This document shows, piece after piece, positions 7,347 to 14,730 of a DNA stretch of 14,730 nucleotides; position 1 is the stretch's first letter; each line of letters starts with the position of its first letter. Under the pieces are notes generated by a model. That model was given only the letters and a program-made list of their open reading frames with translations. It was not told where the DNA came from and did not search any database. Both the position numbers and the translations under genes were made by a program. Origin of the DNA: Halocynthiibacter sp049608145 (GTDB taxonomy: Bacteria; Pseudomonadota; Alphaproteobacteria; Rhodobacterales; Rhodobacteraceae); contig NZ_JBMYXF010000064.1 of the NCBI RefSeq assembly GCF_049608145.1, positions 1 to 14,730 of the forward strand, given 5' to 3'.

Positions 7347-8384
7347 ATGCGCGTATGTAAAGATCTTGTTGAAACCATTGGCAATACGCCCTTGATCCGC
7401 CTGAATGCCGCCTCTGAAGAGACCGGCGCTGAGATCTGGGGGAAAGCCGAATTCATGAACCCGGGTCAGTCTGTGAAAGACCGGGCGGCGCTTTATATCA
7501 TCAAAGACGCTATTGCGCGTGGCGTTCTAAAGCCAGGTGGCACCATTGTTGAAGGCACTGCGGGCAATACTGGCATTGGTCTTGCGCTGGTTGGTGCGTC
7601 CCTTGGTTTTAAAACCGTGATCGTGATCCCGGAAACGCAAAGCCAAGAGAAAAAAGACATGATCCGCCTGGCCGGTGCAGTGCTTGTGCAAGTGCCAGCC
7701 GCGCCGTTTAAGAACCCGAATAATTATGTGCGCTATTCTCAACGTCTTGCTGAAAAACTGGCGCAAACCGAACCAAATGGCGCGGTCTGGGCAAACCAGT
7801 TTGACAATGTCGCCAACCGTCAGGCCCATATCGAAACCACCGCGCCTGAAATCTGGGAACAGACCGGCGGGAAAATTGATGGGTTTACCTGTGCCGTTGG
7901 ATCCGGCGGTACGCTGGCTGGTGTGGCTATGGGGCTGCGCGGCTACAATAAAGACGTGAAAATTGCGTTGTCAGATCCGAAAGGGTCAGCGCTTTATAAA
8001 TACTACACCGAAGGCGAATTCGGCTCAGAAGGCGGATCTATCACAGAAGGCATCGGGCAGGGGCGTGAAACCGCGAACCTTCAGGGGTTTAAACCTGACA
8101 TGTCCTATTCCATCACGGATGAAGAAGCGCTGCCGCTGGTGTATGACCTATTGGCAGACGAAGGCCTGATGCTGGGTGGATCTTCTGCGATCAATATCGC
8201 CGGTGCCATGCGTATGGCGCGTGATCTTGGCAAAGGGTCCCGTATTGTGACCATGCTGTGTGACTATGGCAATCGTTATCAATCCAAACTGTTTAACCCG
8301 CAGTTTTTGAAGGATAAGAATCTTCCGGTGCCGGAATGGCTTGACCGGGAACCGCAAGCAATCCCTTCGGTGTTTGAAGACTGA
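7347..8384 (+). CDS. cysK: Cysteine synthase A (O-acetylserine sulfhydrylase)
   Basis: PLP enzyme (fold type II) that makes cysteine from O-acetylserine and sulfide. The 345 residues contain the internal-aldimine lysine in NPGQSVKDRAA (K44), the substrate loop EGTAGNTGIGLA (69-80), the PLP-phosphate loop GSGGTLAG (185-192), and the GGSSAINI block (277-284) near the pyridine nitrogen. It is about 30 residues longer than E. coli CysK, with extra sequence in the region around YYTEGEFGSEGGSITEGIGQ and at the C-terminus (LPVPEWLDREP). This is the form usual in Rhodobacterales. GGAG at 7337-7340 is 6 nt before the ATG. Its position after trgAB matches Rhodobacter, where cysteine supply contributes to tellurite tolerance. 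A hairpin follows at 8391-8419. Confidence 0.93.
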   Translation: MRVCKDLVETIGNTPLIRLNAASEETGAEIWGKAEFMNPGQSVKDRAALYIIKDAIARGVLKPGGTIVEGTAGNTGIGLALVGASLGFKTVIVIPETQSQEKKDMIRLAGAVLVQVPAAPFKNPNNYVRYSQRLAEKLAQTEPNGAVWANQFDNVANRQAHIETTAPEIWEQTGGKIDGFTCAVGSGGTLAGVAMGLRGYNKDVKIALSDPKGSALYKYYTEGEFGSEGGSITEGIGQGRETANLQGFKPDMSYSITDEEALPLVYDLLADEGLMLGGSSAINIAGAMRMARDLGKGSRIVTMLCDYGNRYQSKLFNPQFLKDKNLPVPEWLDREPQAIPSVFED

Positions 8385-8390
8385 AATTAG

Positions 8391-8422
8391 AAACCCGGCC
8401 GCAAACGCGCGCCGGGTTTTGC
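8391..8422 (+). terminator. Rho-independent-like terminator after cysK
   Basis: AAACCCGGC (8391-8399) pairs perfectly with GCCGGGTTT (8411-8419) around an 11-nt loop, followed by a short T tract. It probably ends the trgA-trgB-cysK transcript and separates it from the channel gene 40 nt further on. Confidence 0.7.
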
Positions 8423-8461
8423 ACTTTCTCGACGGATGTCGGGCAGAATATACAGGACGAT

Positions 8462-10900
8462 ATGATGCGATTTTTGACGCAGGCTATTCAGCTATTTGTT
8501 TTTGCAATTTTTCTTGGGTTGGCGGGATTGTCCCCGGTACAGGCGCAGGATGGGGCAGAACATGGGCTTGATTATACGCTCTGGGACACCACTACGAAGC
8601 GGGCCGAAGATGCAATTGCAGCAGGTCGAGCATCAGATGTCGCGCTGGAAAATCTACGCGCTCAGATTGCTGCCTGGCGAGATGGGTTTGATACCGCGCA
8701 GGGTGAAAATGCAGCGCAGATTGAAAGTTTGCGTGCGCAAATCGCGGCCCTTGGCCCCGTGCCAGAGGAAGGGCTTGAGGCTGAAGAAATTGCTGTTCGA
8801 CGTCAGGAATTGAACACAGAACTGTCTGATGCCCGGGCCCCAGCACAAAAGGCAGAAGCCGCATGGACACAGGCGGATGCCCTGATTTCACAGATCGACC
8901 AGATTATTCGCGAACGCAGTACAGATCAAATTCTGTCCTTAGGCCCGACGCCATTAAATCCGACCAATTGGGGGCCTGCCCTTGGCGCATTGATCGACAG
9001 TGGCCGTCAGATTGTCGATGAATTCCGCACCGCGTGGGCCAGCCCAAGTCAGCAAGCTGAGACCAAAAACAACGGATTGGCTATTGCGGTTCTGACACTG
9101 ATTGGATTTGTTTTACTGTTGCGCGGGCGGCGCTGGTCTGAACGGTTAAGCCTTTGGTTGCAAAGCCATAATCAGATTGCTTGGCGATGGTTGCTGGGGT
9201 TCCTTGTCTCATTGGGACAGGTGGTCTTGCCAACCTTGGGCCTGATTGCTCTGACGTTTGCGATTTACGCGACGGGGCTTGTGGGGCTCGATGGTGATGT
9301 GGTGCTGCAACTTATTCCTGGGGCAGGTTTCGTATTTTTCGCCGCCAGCTGGGTTGGTGTGAGAGTATTTCCTCGTAAATCCAGTGATTTACGGTATTTC
9401 AATCTGAGTGCACAACAACGTGTCGAGGGCCGGTTCTATGCATCGTCTTTGGGGGCTTTGCTGGCCCTGAATGGCATTGTTTCAGAGCTGTCCGTGTTCA
9501 GACATCTGCCGGCCGAAACCCATGTTGTTCTGGTGTTTCCGTTCCTTGTGCTTGTTGCGCTTATGGTGGCGCGGATCGGGCAATTGCTGGCGGCACATTA
9601 TCGCAACGAAACCAATTTGGCGGAAGATGTTGTGCCAAACTATCGCTGCCGCATGCTACGTATGTTGGGGCGCGCTGCGATTTTTGTGGCGCTCAGCGGT
9701 GCGGTTCTGGCGGCGATCGGGTATTTCAGCGCCGGGCAACGTCTGGTCTTTCCCGCGGCGGGTACCCTTGGTTTGTTGGCGTTTGTCCTGATCCTTCAGC
9801 GTTTGTTCAGCGAAATCTGGGTGCTTGTGTCCCGTCAGGGGGATGATGCACGGGATTCTCTTGTTCCAGTTCTTGCGGGGTTCTTCCTGGTTCTCGGTGC
9901 ACTTCCGCTTTTGGCACTGCTTTGGGGCATGCGCGCGGCAACCTTGTCTGAATACTGGGCAAAGTTCCTGCAAGGTGTGCCACTGGGCGAAACCCGCATT
10001 TCACCAACGGTGTTCATTACCTTTGCTGCTTTGTTTGCCATTGGGTATACGGTCACAAAACTGATACAGGGCACGCTGCGCAACACTATCTTGCCAAAGA
10101 CCAATATTGATCCTGGTGGACAGAACGCAATTGTATCCGGAACGGGATATGTCGGGATTTTCCTTGCCGCACTGATCGCGATCACCGGGGCGGGGATCGA
10201 TCTGTCTGCACTTGCCATCGTTGCGGGTGCCCTATCTGTCGGTATTGGTTTCGGTCTTCAGAATATCGTTTCCAACTTTGTCTCGGGTATTATCCTGTTA
10301 ATCGAGCGCCCAATCGCAGAGGGAGATTGGATCGAAGTATCTGGTCAGTCCGGTACTGTGAAAAGCATTTCAGTACGATCCACACGCATTCAGACCTTTG
10401 ATCGTGCAGATGTAATCGTTCCCAACGCGGATCTAATTTCCGGTGTGGTTATGAATATGACCAAGGGAAATCTGACCGGACGGATCATTGTGCCTGTTGG
10501 GGTGGCTTACGGTTCTGATACCCGACGGATTGAAGGTATTCTGCGCGAAATTGCGGAAGCACACCCGCTTGTCGTCATGAACCCACCACCTGGTGTGATC
10601 TTTAAGGGCTTTGGGGCTGACAGTATGGATTTTGAAATCCGTGCAATCCTTCGCGATATTAACTTTGGGCTTGGCGTTCGTTCAGAAATGAATCATCAGA
10701 TTGCAGAACGTTTCGCCGCAGAAGGTATTGAGATCCCGTTTGCACAACGTGATATCTGGCTGCGCAATCCCGAGGCCTTGGGGGGGACAACTGGTACCGA
10801 ACCTGTTGTTAACTCGAGCCTGTCGGTCACTGCTGCAGACGATCCAGATCGTGACCTGATCGATACGGGTGAGGGGAGCCCGGACGCAGATGCGCGCTGA
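8462..10900 (+). CDS. Large MscS-type mechanosensitive ion channel with DUF3772 region
   Basis: An 812-aa inner-membrane channel that releases solutes on hypo-osmotic shock. It begins with a signal peptide (hydrophobic 8-24, cleavage plausible after PVQAQ near residue 29). A periplasmic helical, coiled-coil-prone region (about 35-195) follows, corresponding to DUF3772. About eleven hydrophobic segments lie between roughly 203 and 613. The MscS core is clear: the pore-lining helix LSVGIGFGLQNIVSNFVSGIIL ends near 613, followed by the beta domain ERPIAEGDWIEVSGQSGTV and the TFDRADVIVPNADLISGVVMN block, in which MscS proteins show 'NxxlI'. The tail from about 780 is acidic and disordered (TAADDPDRDLIDTGEG). 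Spacing after cysK is 77 nt with a hairpin between, so it probably has its own promoter. The ribosome binding site is weak (AGGA), and an alternative ATG follows directly. Confidence 0.9.
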   Translation: MMRFLTQAIQLFVFAIFLGLAGLSPVQAQDGAEHGLDYTLWDTTTKRAEDAIAAGRASDVALENLRAQIAAWRDGFDTAQGENAAQIESLRAQIAALGPVPEEGLEAEEIAVRRQELNTELSDARAPAQKAEAAWTQADALISQIDQIIRERSTDQILSLGPTPLNPTNWGPALGALIDSGRQIVDEFRTAWASPSQQAETKNNGLAIAVLTLIGFVLLLRGRRWSERLSLWLQSHNQIAWRWLLGFLVSLGQVVLPTLGLIALTFAIYATGLVGLDGDVVLQLIPGAGFVFFAASWVGVRVFPRKSSDLRYFNLSAQQRVEGRFYASSLGALLALNGIVSELSVFRHLPAETHVVLVFPFLVLVALMVARIGQLLAAHYRNETNLAEDVVPNYRCRMLRMLGRAAIFVALSGAVLAAIGYFSAGQRLVFPAAGTLGLLAFVLILQRLFSEIWVLVSRQGDDARDSLVPVLAGFFLVLGALPLLALLWGMRAATLSEYWAKFLQGVPLGETRISPTVFITFAALFAIGYTVTKLIQGTLRNTILPKTNIDPGGQNAIVSGTGYVGIFLAALIAITGAGIDLSALAIVAGALSVGIGFGLQNIVSNFVSGIILLIERPIAEGDWIEVSGQSGTVKSISVRSTRIQTFDRADVIVPNADLISGVVMNMTKGNLTGRIIVPVGVAYGSDTRRIEGILREIAEAHPLVVMNPPPGVIFKGFGADSMDFEIRAILRDINFGLGVRSEMNHQIAERFAAEGIEIPFAQRDIWLRNPEALGGTTGTEPVVNSSLSVTAADDPDRDLIDTGEGSPDADAR

Positions 10901-10976
10901 TCTCAATTCGCCTTTGCTACATTCTGTCTTGTATTAAACATGGCTGCAGGTGACTGCTACATCACAAATGATAATG

Positions 10977-11014
10977 ATCCCGCTGTGTATTCCACATATA
11001 TAGCGGGATTTTTT
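10977..11014 (+). terminator. Rho-independent terminator after the channel gene
   Basis: ATCCCGCT (10977-10984) pairs with AGCGGGAT (11002-11009), with a nested GTG/CAC pairing inside, and is followed by an unbroken T run to 11014. It ends the mscS-like transcript. Confidence 0.85.
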
Positions 11015-11141
11015 CTTATCGATTTGAAATCTAGGGCAGGGTGCGCAAAAACTCCGATCAAGACATTTCAACGGGTTACCCTGATCAAAACCTCGTTTTG
11101 GTTTTTGCAGAAACTTTTTTCATTCCTGTGTAAATTGCCTC

Positions 11142-11171
11142 TTGAACTCCCCCTTGGATAAGGGCTATTCC
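11142..11171 (+). promoter_or_regulatory. Candidate promoter of the tRNA-Ser gene
   Basis: TTGAAC (11142-11147) and TATTCC (11166-11171) are separated by 18 nt and end 9 nt before the mature tRNA 5' end. They are moderate matches to sigma-70 boxes; position is the main support. Confidence 0.35.
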
Positions 11172-11180
11172 CCCCTCAGT

Positions 11181-11270
11181 GGACAGGTGGCCGAGTGGTC
11201 GAAGGCGCACGCCTGGAAAGTGTGTAGGCGGGGAACCGTCTCCAGGGTTCGAATCCCTGTCTGTCCGCCA
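11181..11270 (+). tRNA. tRNA-Ser (anticodon GGA)
   Basis: A complete 90-nt class II tRNA with encoded CCA. The acceptor stem is GGACAG (11181-11186) with CTGTCC (11261-11266), plus a G-U pair; the discriminator is G and CCA is 11268-11270. The D-arm reads GGCCGAGTGGTCGAAGG. The anticodon loop is CTGGAAA with GGA at 11215-11217. A long variable arm (GGCGGGGAACCGTC) and the T-arm GGGTTCGAATCCC follow. The long variable arm is diagnostic for serine. It decodes UCC and UCU. It marks the left edge of the accessory segment that follows. Confidence 0.97.
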
Positions 11271-11279
11271 TTATTTTCT

Positions 11280-12236
11280 TTTGGCAAGGAAACCCCTCTA
11301 ACACCTTGAATGGCAAGGTGATTTTTGGTGTTCGAAGTCCTTCATTTCGTGCGAAGGTAATTTGCTCTGCGAAGGCCAGTCTCAGGACCGTGCGTTGGGC
11401 GATCAGGTTGCCGATTTTCCCCATTTTCCAAGGGTTTGACAGGAATTGCAGTGCGTGTTCGAACATTAGCTCGAAGGTATGCAGTGGCTTTCCTTTGTTT
11501 TGCAGTTTTTCGTCCAAAATCAGTTTCTCACTTTCCATCTTTTGATGCGCTTCTCATAGGCGGTGATCAGGGTTGGGCTGTCAGCGTCCACGACACGATC
11601 CAGAAGGCCTTCGATTTGTTTTGTCAATTTGTTGCGCTCTGTGCGTATCAGGCGCTTGTCTGCCTCCATTTGTCCCTAAGCATCTTTCAACATCTTTTTT
11701 GCTACGGTAAACATGCCGTCTGACGGAGTGAGGCTTTGCATCAGCGCATAAAATTCACCTTCCAGCACATCACGGCGGATGGATTTGCGATAGCTGGGAC
11801 AGCCTTTAGCGTGGCAAAGATAATACGGATGATTTTGTCCGACTTGTTGGTGGAGCAGCAGGCCGCCAGGTGCGTGTTGCAGACACGAACCCACGCAATG
11901 GGAAGTCAGGTTGATATCTTTGCGTGCGGGCGCACGCGCTCCGTCCTTGATCCGTCGCTGGATCAATCCATGGGTTTCAAGTGAGATCAGGCCTTCATGA
12001 TGACCTTTGCGCAGAGACACATCCCATTCTGGGATGTCGATATAGCCTGTAAAATGTATACGGGTCATCAGGCGAATGATCCGTTCAAATCGGATCGTGC
12101 CGTCGGCGAAGTCTTTCGGGAACGCAGGTTTGGACTCCAGAAACCGTTTCACTTCGGCCTGTGTTTCAAAATGACCAATAGGATAATATTCCTGAGATCC
12201 AAAGCGTGAATTTTCCGGCTTTGAGGTTTGGATATT
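11280..12236 (-). pseudogene. Large serine recombinase remnant, 5'-truncated and frameshifted
   Basis: The C-terminal half of a large serine recombinase can be followed across several frames on the minus strand. Reading from 12236 leftward it has YYPIGHFETQAEV, then RFERIIRLMTRIHFTGYI, VSLRKGHHEGLIS and GARAPARKDIN (recombinase domain). It continues with DFPLRGFV (11907-11884, another frame), CNTHLAACCSTNKSD (third frame), then HPYYLCHAKGC and SIRRDVLEGEF back in the first frame (zinc beta-ribbon). An amber codon (11676-11678) replaces the Trp expected after MLKDA. The coiled-coil stretch LIRTERNKLTKQIEGLLDRV continues in frame. A one-base loss near 11540 moves the C-terminal part (FEHALQFLSNPWK, LRTPKITLPFKVLEGF) into a new frame. 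The first zinc cysteine pair is damaged. The catalytic serine domain is absent: a stop at 12237-12239 and then a divergent gene stand where it should be. The element cannot encode an active recombinase. Confidence 0.88.
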
Positions 12237-12270
12237 CTAAAATATCACTGCAATGGCCGTAACCTGCAGG

Positions 12271-12297
12271 TACAATTGGGTAGTTTTGAGGTAAGGA
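12271..12297 (+). promoter_or_regulatory. Candidate -10 box and ribosome binding site of the 239-aa protein gene
   Basis: TACAAT (12271-12276) matches the -10 consensus in five of six bases, but the -35 region 17 nt upstream is poor. AAGGA (12293-12297) stands 7 nt before the GTG start at 12305. Confidence 0.4.
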
Positions 12298-12304
12298 TTT
12301 TGAT

Positions 12305-13024
12305 GTGGATAACAACAGGAAGACAGCAACCAAGGCTGACCGCGTCGCCCTTTATCACGTCGCCCGCGCCATCGCAGACACCACCAACCTGAGTGTGGAA
12401 GCCATTATGGAGCAAGCCTTCGGTCACAGGCTGATGGTTGGTACGGATTATCTATCGAATTTCCGCAGCGGAACCATCTGGCGGCCCAAAGCCAGACTGA
12501 TCCACGCATGGATCGCAGAACACCACGCTGAGACGGGTTATGCGATTGATCCGAAATTATTCCCCAAACCGCATACAGATGTATGGGCTGTTTATCTTGA
12601 AAAACACGCCATTCATAGCAAGCTCAGCATCGCTCGCTTCGACAATTCCATGGGGCTGCTGCAACGCAAACGCGGCCAACCTAAACCTGATGAGGTTGTG
12701 AGGCTTGGCGAGGAGTTTTGCTTCCATTTGGACAGCAACATCAAAGGTCACGCTGCCGCGTTCCAAATCTATAAAGGTTCAGTACATCCACTCCCGCTCG
12801 GCCTCAAAGATCAACTCACCGCAAAGGTGCAACGTGGCAATCAGCTCTTGCCACTGGATGAAACCGGTAACCCTGAGAGACTGACCGAAACAGAAGACCC
12901 GGGACTGCATCAGTTCATAGTCGCCGTTGCCCGCGACCTCAGGGCACTCCCAACGACAAGTACGCCACCTAACAATCCAGATGATATTGAGGTTCATCTG
13001 ATGCGCATCCAGATCAAACCGTAA
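12305..13024 (+). CDS. Unrecognised protein with DUF4384-like C-terminal segment
   Basis: A 239-aa soluble protein starting at GTG, supported by AAGGA 7 nt upstream; I know no close family. Residues 10-75 look alpha-helical and basic/aromatic (RVALYHVARAIADTTNLSVEAIMEQAF ... RPKARLIHAWIAEHH), perhaps a small helical DNA- or protein-binding module. Residues about 130-212 read like a beta-sandwich of DUF4384 type: VVRLGEEFCFHLDSNIKGHA, then IYKGSVHPLPLG, and DPGLHQFIVAVARDL. DUF4384 modules usually sit beside protease, kinase or effector domains, and here no catalytic domain is attached. There is no signal peptide or membrane segment. It stands alone, divergent from the broken recombinase and convergent with the PIN gene. 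Codon use looks ordinary, so it is probably a real gene of a transferred segment. Confidence 0.72.
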   Translation: MDNNRKTATKADRVALYHVARAIADTTNLSVEAIMEQAFGHRLMVGTDYLSNFRSGTIWRPKARLIHAWIAEHHAETGYAIDPKLFPKPHTDVWAVYLEKHAIHSKLSIARFDNSMGLLQRKRGQPKPDEVVRLGEEFCFHLDSNIKGHAAAFQIYKGSVHPLPLGLKDQLTAKVQRGNQLLPLDETGNPERLTETEDPGLHQFIVAVARDLRALPTTSTPPNNPDDIEVHLMRIQIKP

Positions 13025-13180
13025 GCGCCCAATTTATCAGGGAGGCCTTGCCTGAATATGTCCGTACAAAACGCGAGCAATCGTGAGTTTAAGCTGCGAT
13101 TCAACGGATCACTGGGCCTCGCATGAGCGGTAACCAGTGCGCAGAAAGCGGGCGTTCAGTACGCCACGTTCGCCGCATAA
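13025..13180. other. Spacer with a minor 22-codon frame and a short hairpin
   Basis: The spacer lies between two convergent genes. An ATG at 13058 opens a 22-codon frame (MSVQNASNREFKLRF..., stop ending 13126); GGAGG at 13041-13045 is too far (12 nt) to be convincing. GGCGT (13151-13155) and ACGCC (13161-13165) form a 5-bp stem without a T tract. I assign no gene here. Confidence 0.4.
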
Positions 13181-14224
13181 TTAAGTGTCGAGCATGTCCC
13201 ATTCGTCTCCTAAGACCCAACGTAAAGCAGAGAGCTTGCCATTCAAACTACCCCATTCGAAATCATCCCACGGCCCGAGATTTTCCATCCCGACTTCCTC
13301 AAGAGTTCGTTGGCCAGCAGAAAGTGCCGTTTTCCAGACGGAATCAAGTATCTGGTCTGATCTATACGCGCCTCGGGAATAGTCAGCCTCGGACACGACT
13401 TTCGTAGCTCCCTGTTCGACGCGGTAACGAAGGTCCATATATCGATTATACCAGACTTGTCGGAAAAGAAGGTTTTCCGCCTCGGTCAGCTCAGTTAACG
13501 TCCGGAATTCCGGGCTATAGCCCAGTTCGAAATCCCCCAGTTCAAGTGCGCCGGGGGCTGTCTCTTCGACAAACTTTCCAATATCCAAGATGTATTGGGA
13601 CCGTTCACCGAAGGCGCCAGCCAGCTCTGGATGAGGCGTGCGATTGTCACCTCGGGGGTCGCTAAAGTCGGTATGATTGGTCGTCGCGAAACCGAACGCG
13701 ATATGATCCCTGACTGGCTCCTGTCGCAGTTCGTCGTAGACCTCAAAGAGGATGGCATCGGCAATACTGCCTTTGTCACGATGGCAAGGTGCCTCACCAT
13801 GCAGGGAGCGATTTGCAGCCCTTGCCCGGTGGAAAATGGAAGTCTCGACATTGATATTCTCGCCATGATCCATCAGCTCCTTCACCTGATCCACGATGCC
13901 GCACTCTTGAGTAGCGTGCGAAAAATCTAAGCCCTGTAGAACATCTTGTGCCTGCTTAGCGATGTCTTGGTCTGCATGTCCTTTCAGGGCGTAACGAAGC
14001 GACTTCAGGTGGGACTGTAAGGCTTTCGTGGATTGTGTTGCCACCCTATCCTTGTTTCGGGAGAATTCTTCGCGGACAATATCCGGAACAATGATTTCCA
14101 GTTGAGCATTATCACACATTTCGTGTAGAGCGCGGACCAGTGGCGCTGCTCGATAACTCCCAGCCATGTCCAGCCAAACGCTCGTGTCGATCAGCACCCT
14201 GTAAAGCGTTACCGCCGTTCTCAT
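13181..14224 (-). CDS. PIN-domain protein (DUF4935-like), putative RNase
   Basis: A 347-aa cytoplasmic protein with an N-terminal PIN domain, a metal-dependent ribonuclease fold. The acidic set is recognisable: D13 and possibly D19 in VLIDTSVWLDM, E53 in IVREEF, D156 in KGSIADAILFE, and the TTNHTDFSD block (181-189) equivalent to the usual 'TxNxxDF'. The organisation suits the DUF4935 group. Residues about 210-347 form a C-terminal region I do not recognise, aromatic and acidic (VWYNRYMDLRYRVEQ, WDDFEWGSLNGKLSALRW). The frame extends 46 codons upstream to 14362. I chose the ATG at 14224 because GGGA lies a few bases before it and the PIN core begins directly after. No antitoxin gene is visible on either side, and at this length it is unlike small VapC toxins. 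A defence or RNA-processing role is conceivable but not shown. Confidence 0.8.
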   Translation of the reverse strand: MRTAVTLYRVLIDTSVWLDMAGSYRAAPLVRALHEMCDNAQLEIIVPDIVREEFSRNKDRVATQSTKALQSHLKSLRYALKGHADQDIAKQAQDVLQGLDFSHATQECGIVDQVKELMDHGENINVETSIFHRARAANRSLHGEAPCHRDKGSIADAILFEVYDELRQEPVRDHIAFGFATTNHTDFSDPRGDNRTPHPELAGAFGERSQYILDIGKFVEETAPGALELGDFELGYSPEFRTLTELTEAENLLFRQVWYNRYMDLRYRVEQGATKVVSEADYSRGAYRSDQILDSVWKTALSAGQRTLEEVGMENLGPWDDFEWGSLNGKLSALRWVLGDEWDMLDT

Positions 14225-14730
14225 TGTTTCCCAACACTTCCAAACCGACCCAGATTGGCTCAGCGCGATACGCCTAGTAGTGGCCCCTTGCTTGCGCCTG
14301 TGCAAGTCACAGCGTGACACGTCCGCAAACTGTAGATGGATACAGTAGATTTGATTATTCACTCAACTAAAAGGCTGCGTGACAGTTTATGTGCCGGTTG
14401 ATAATAGGAGAGCTATTTTCTTTTCTATCTTGCAGCGTCATATTTTTCATCGGGACTATTTCGAAGAAATTTGGCGTGCTGCACCTACAAAACAACCCCA
14501 TCATCGCGTTTTAGTCCCTCATTCTTCTGAAGTAGGTCCGCTTTCTGTTTCGTTTTCATCAGCGCCTGCAACCATCAACAAACGTCCGTTTCCAACACTT
14601 CTATAAAGTTGCCCAAACCCCCAACCAAAACGCATGGAATGGAAAAGTGCGCAATCCGCACAGAATGTTGCCCATACGGTAATCCCCCCGGAAATAAGTG
14701 GTGTTCATGCGTAGAATTTTCTCGGCATAC
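14225..14730. other. Gene-poor end of the window
   Basis: I see no convincing gene, tRNA fragment or repeat. A 75-codon plus-strand frame (14379-14606) and a 35-codon minus-strand frame near 14625-14690 lack good ribosome binding sites and family resemblance. No copy of the tRNA-Ser 3' end appears. The first part should hold the promoter of the PIN gene, but I could not pick clear boxes. Confidence 0.45.

Noticed and set aside
11176..11271. Minus-strand coding continuation through the tRNA (peptide ending ...STTRPPVH)
   Set aside because: This is the antisense of a tRNA-Ser gene, a well-known source of spurious proteins. Only the part left of the tRNA (11284-11538) carries recombinase homology.
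13595..13930. 111-codon plus-strand frame
   Set aside because: It is fully antisense to the PIN gene, with no ribosome binding site of note or family resemblance.
14225..14362. N-terminal extension of the PIN protein (46 extra residues)
   Set aside because: It is rich in Cys, Arg and His, without resemblance to PIN proteins. A better ribosome binding site and the PIN core start are at 14224.
13025..14730. Possible attR copy of the tRNA-Ser 3' end
   Set aside because: I searched by eye for GGTTCGAATCC and the acceptor end and found no repeat, so the island's right border is not in this window.
1..14730. CRISPR array or tandem repeats
   Set aside because: No regularly spaced direct repeats were seen on either strand.

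Overview
The window looks like chromosomal DNA of a marine, roseobacter-type alphaproteobacterium (Rhodobacterales). The main support is gene content: a dmdA-acuI operon for dimethylsulfoniopropionate (DMSP) catabolism with a divergent FadR-type GntR regulator, and a trgA-trgB-cysK tellurite-resistance/cysteine-synthesis cluster of the kind described in Rhodobacter. By eye the base composition is moderate for this group (roughly half GC), but I did not compute it.

Layout. 1-295: no convincing protein; a hairpin-rich segment that may be a structured RNA, possibly part of the permuted alphaproteobacterial tmRNA. 296-3277: the DMSP demethylation module. The regulator is on the minus strand; dmdA and acuI run rightward, and a near-perfect 33-bp palindrome sits between the divergent genes as the likely operator. 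The operon ends at a strong hairpin terminator that can also serve the convergent ClbS/DfsB-like gene (3512-4021, minus). 4250-5479: a class V PLP enzyme of the cysteine-desulfurase-like group. 5611-8384: trgA, trgB and cysK in one direction, followed by a hairpin and a large MscS-type channel with an N-terminal periplasmic region (8462-10900).

10977-14730: an accessory region begins at a tRNA-Ser(GGA) gene. Immediately beyond the tRNA lies a decayed, 5'-truncated large serine recombinase (minus strand). Its protein can be read through at least four frameshifts and one in-frame amber codon. It is followed by an unrecognised 239-aa protein (plus strand) with a C-terminal segment resembling DUF4384, and by a stand-alone PIN-domain nuclease-like protein (minus strand). 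No second copy of the tRNA 3' end (an att site) is visible before the window ends, so the right border of this presumed island lies outside.

How the genes work together. DmdA removes a methyl group from DMSP, passing it to tetrahydrofolate. AcuI reduces acryloyl-CoA, an intermediate that is toxic through acrylate chemistry, to propionyl-CoA. The GntR protein probably senses a metabolite of this route and represses both transcription units from the shared palindrome. TrgA, TrgB and CysK form an oxyanion-stress and cysteine-supply group. The genes beyond the tRNA are the least explained part. They are the best candidates for something undescribed, although I see no complete, recognisable new system.
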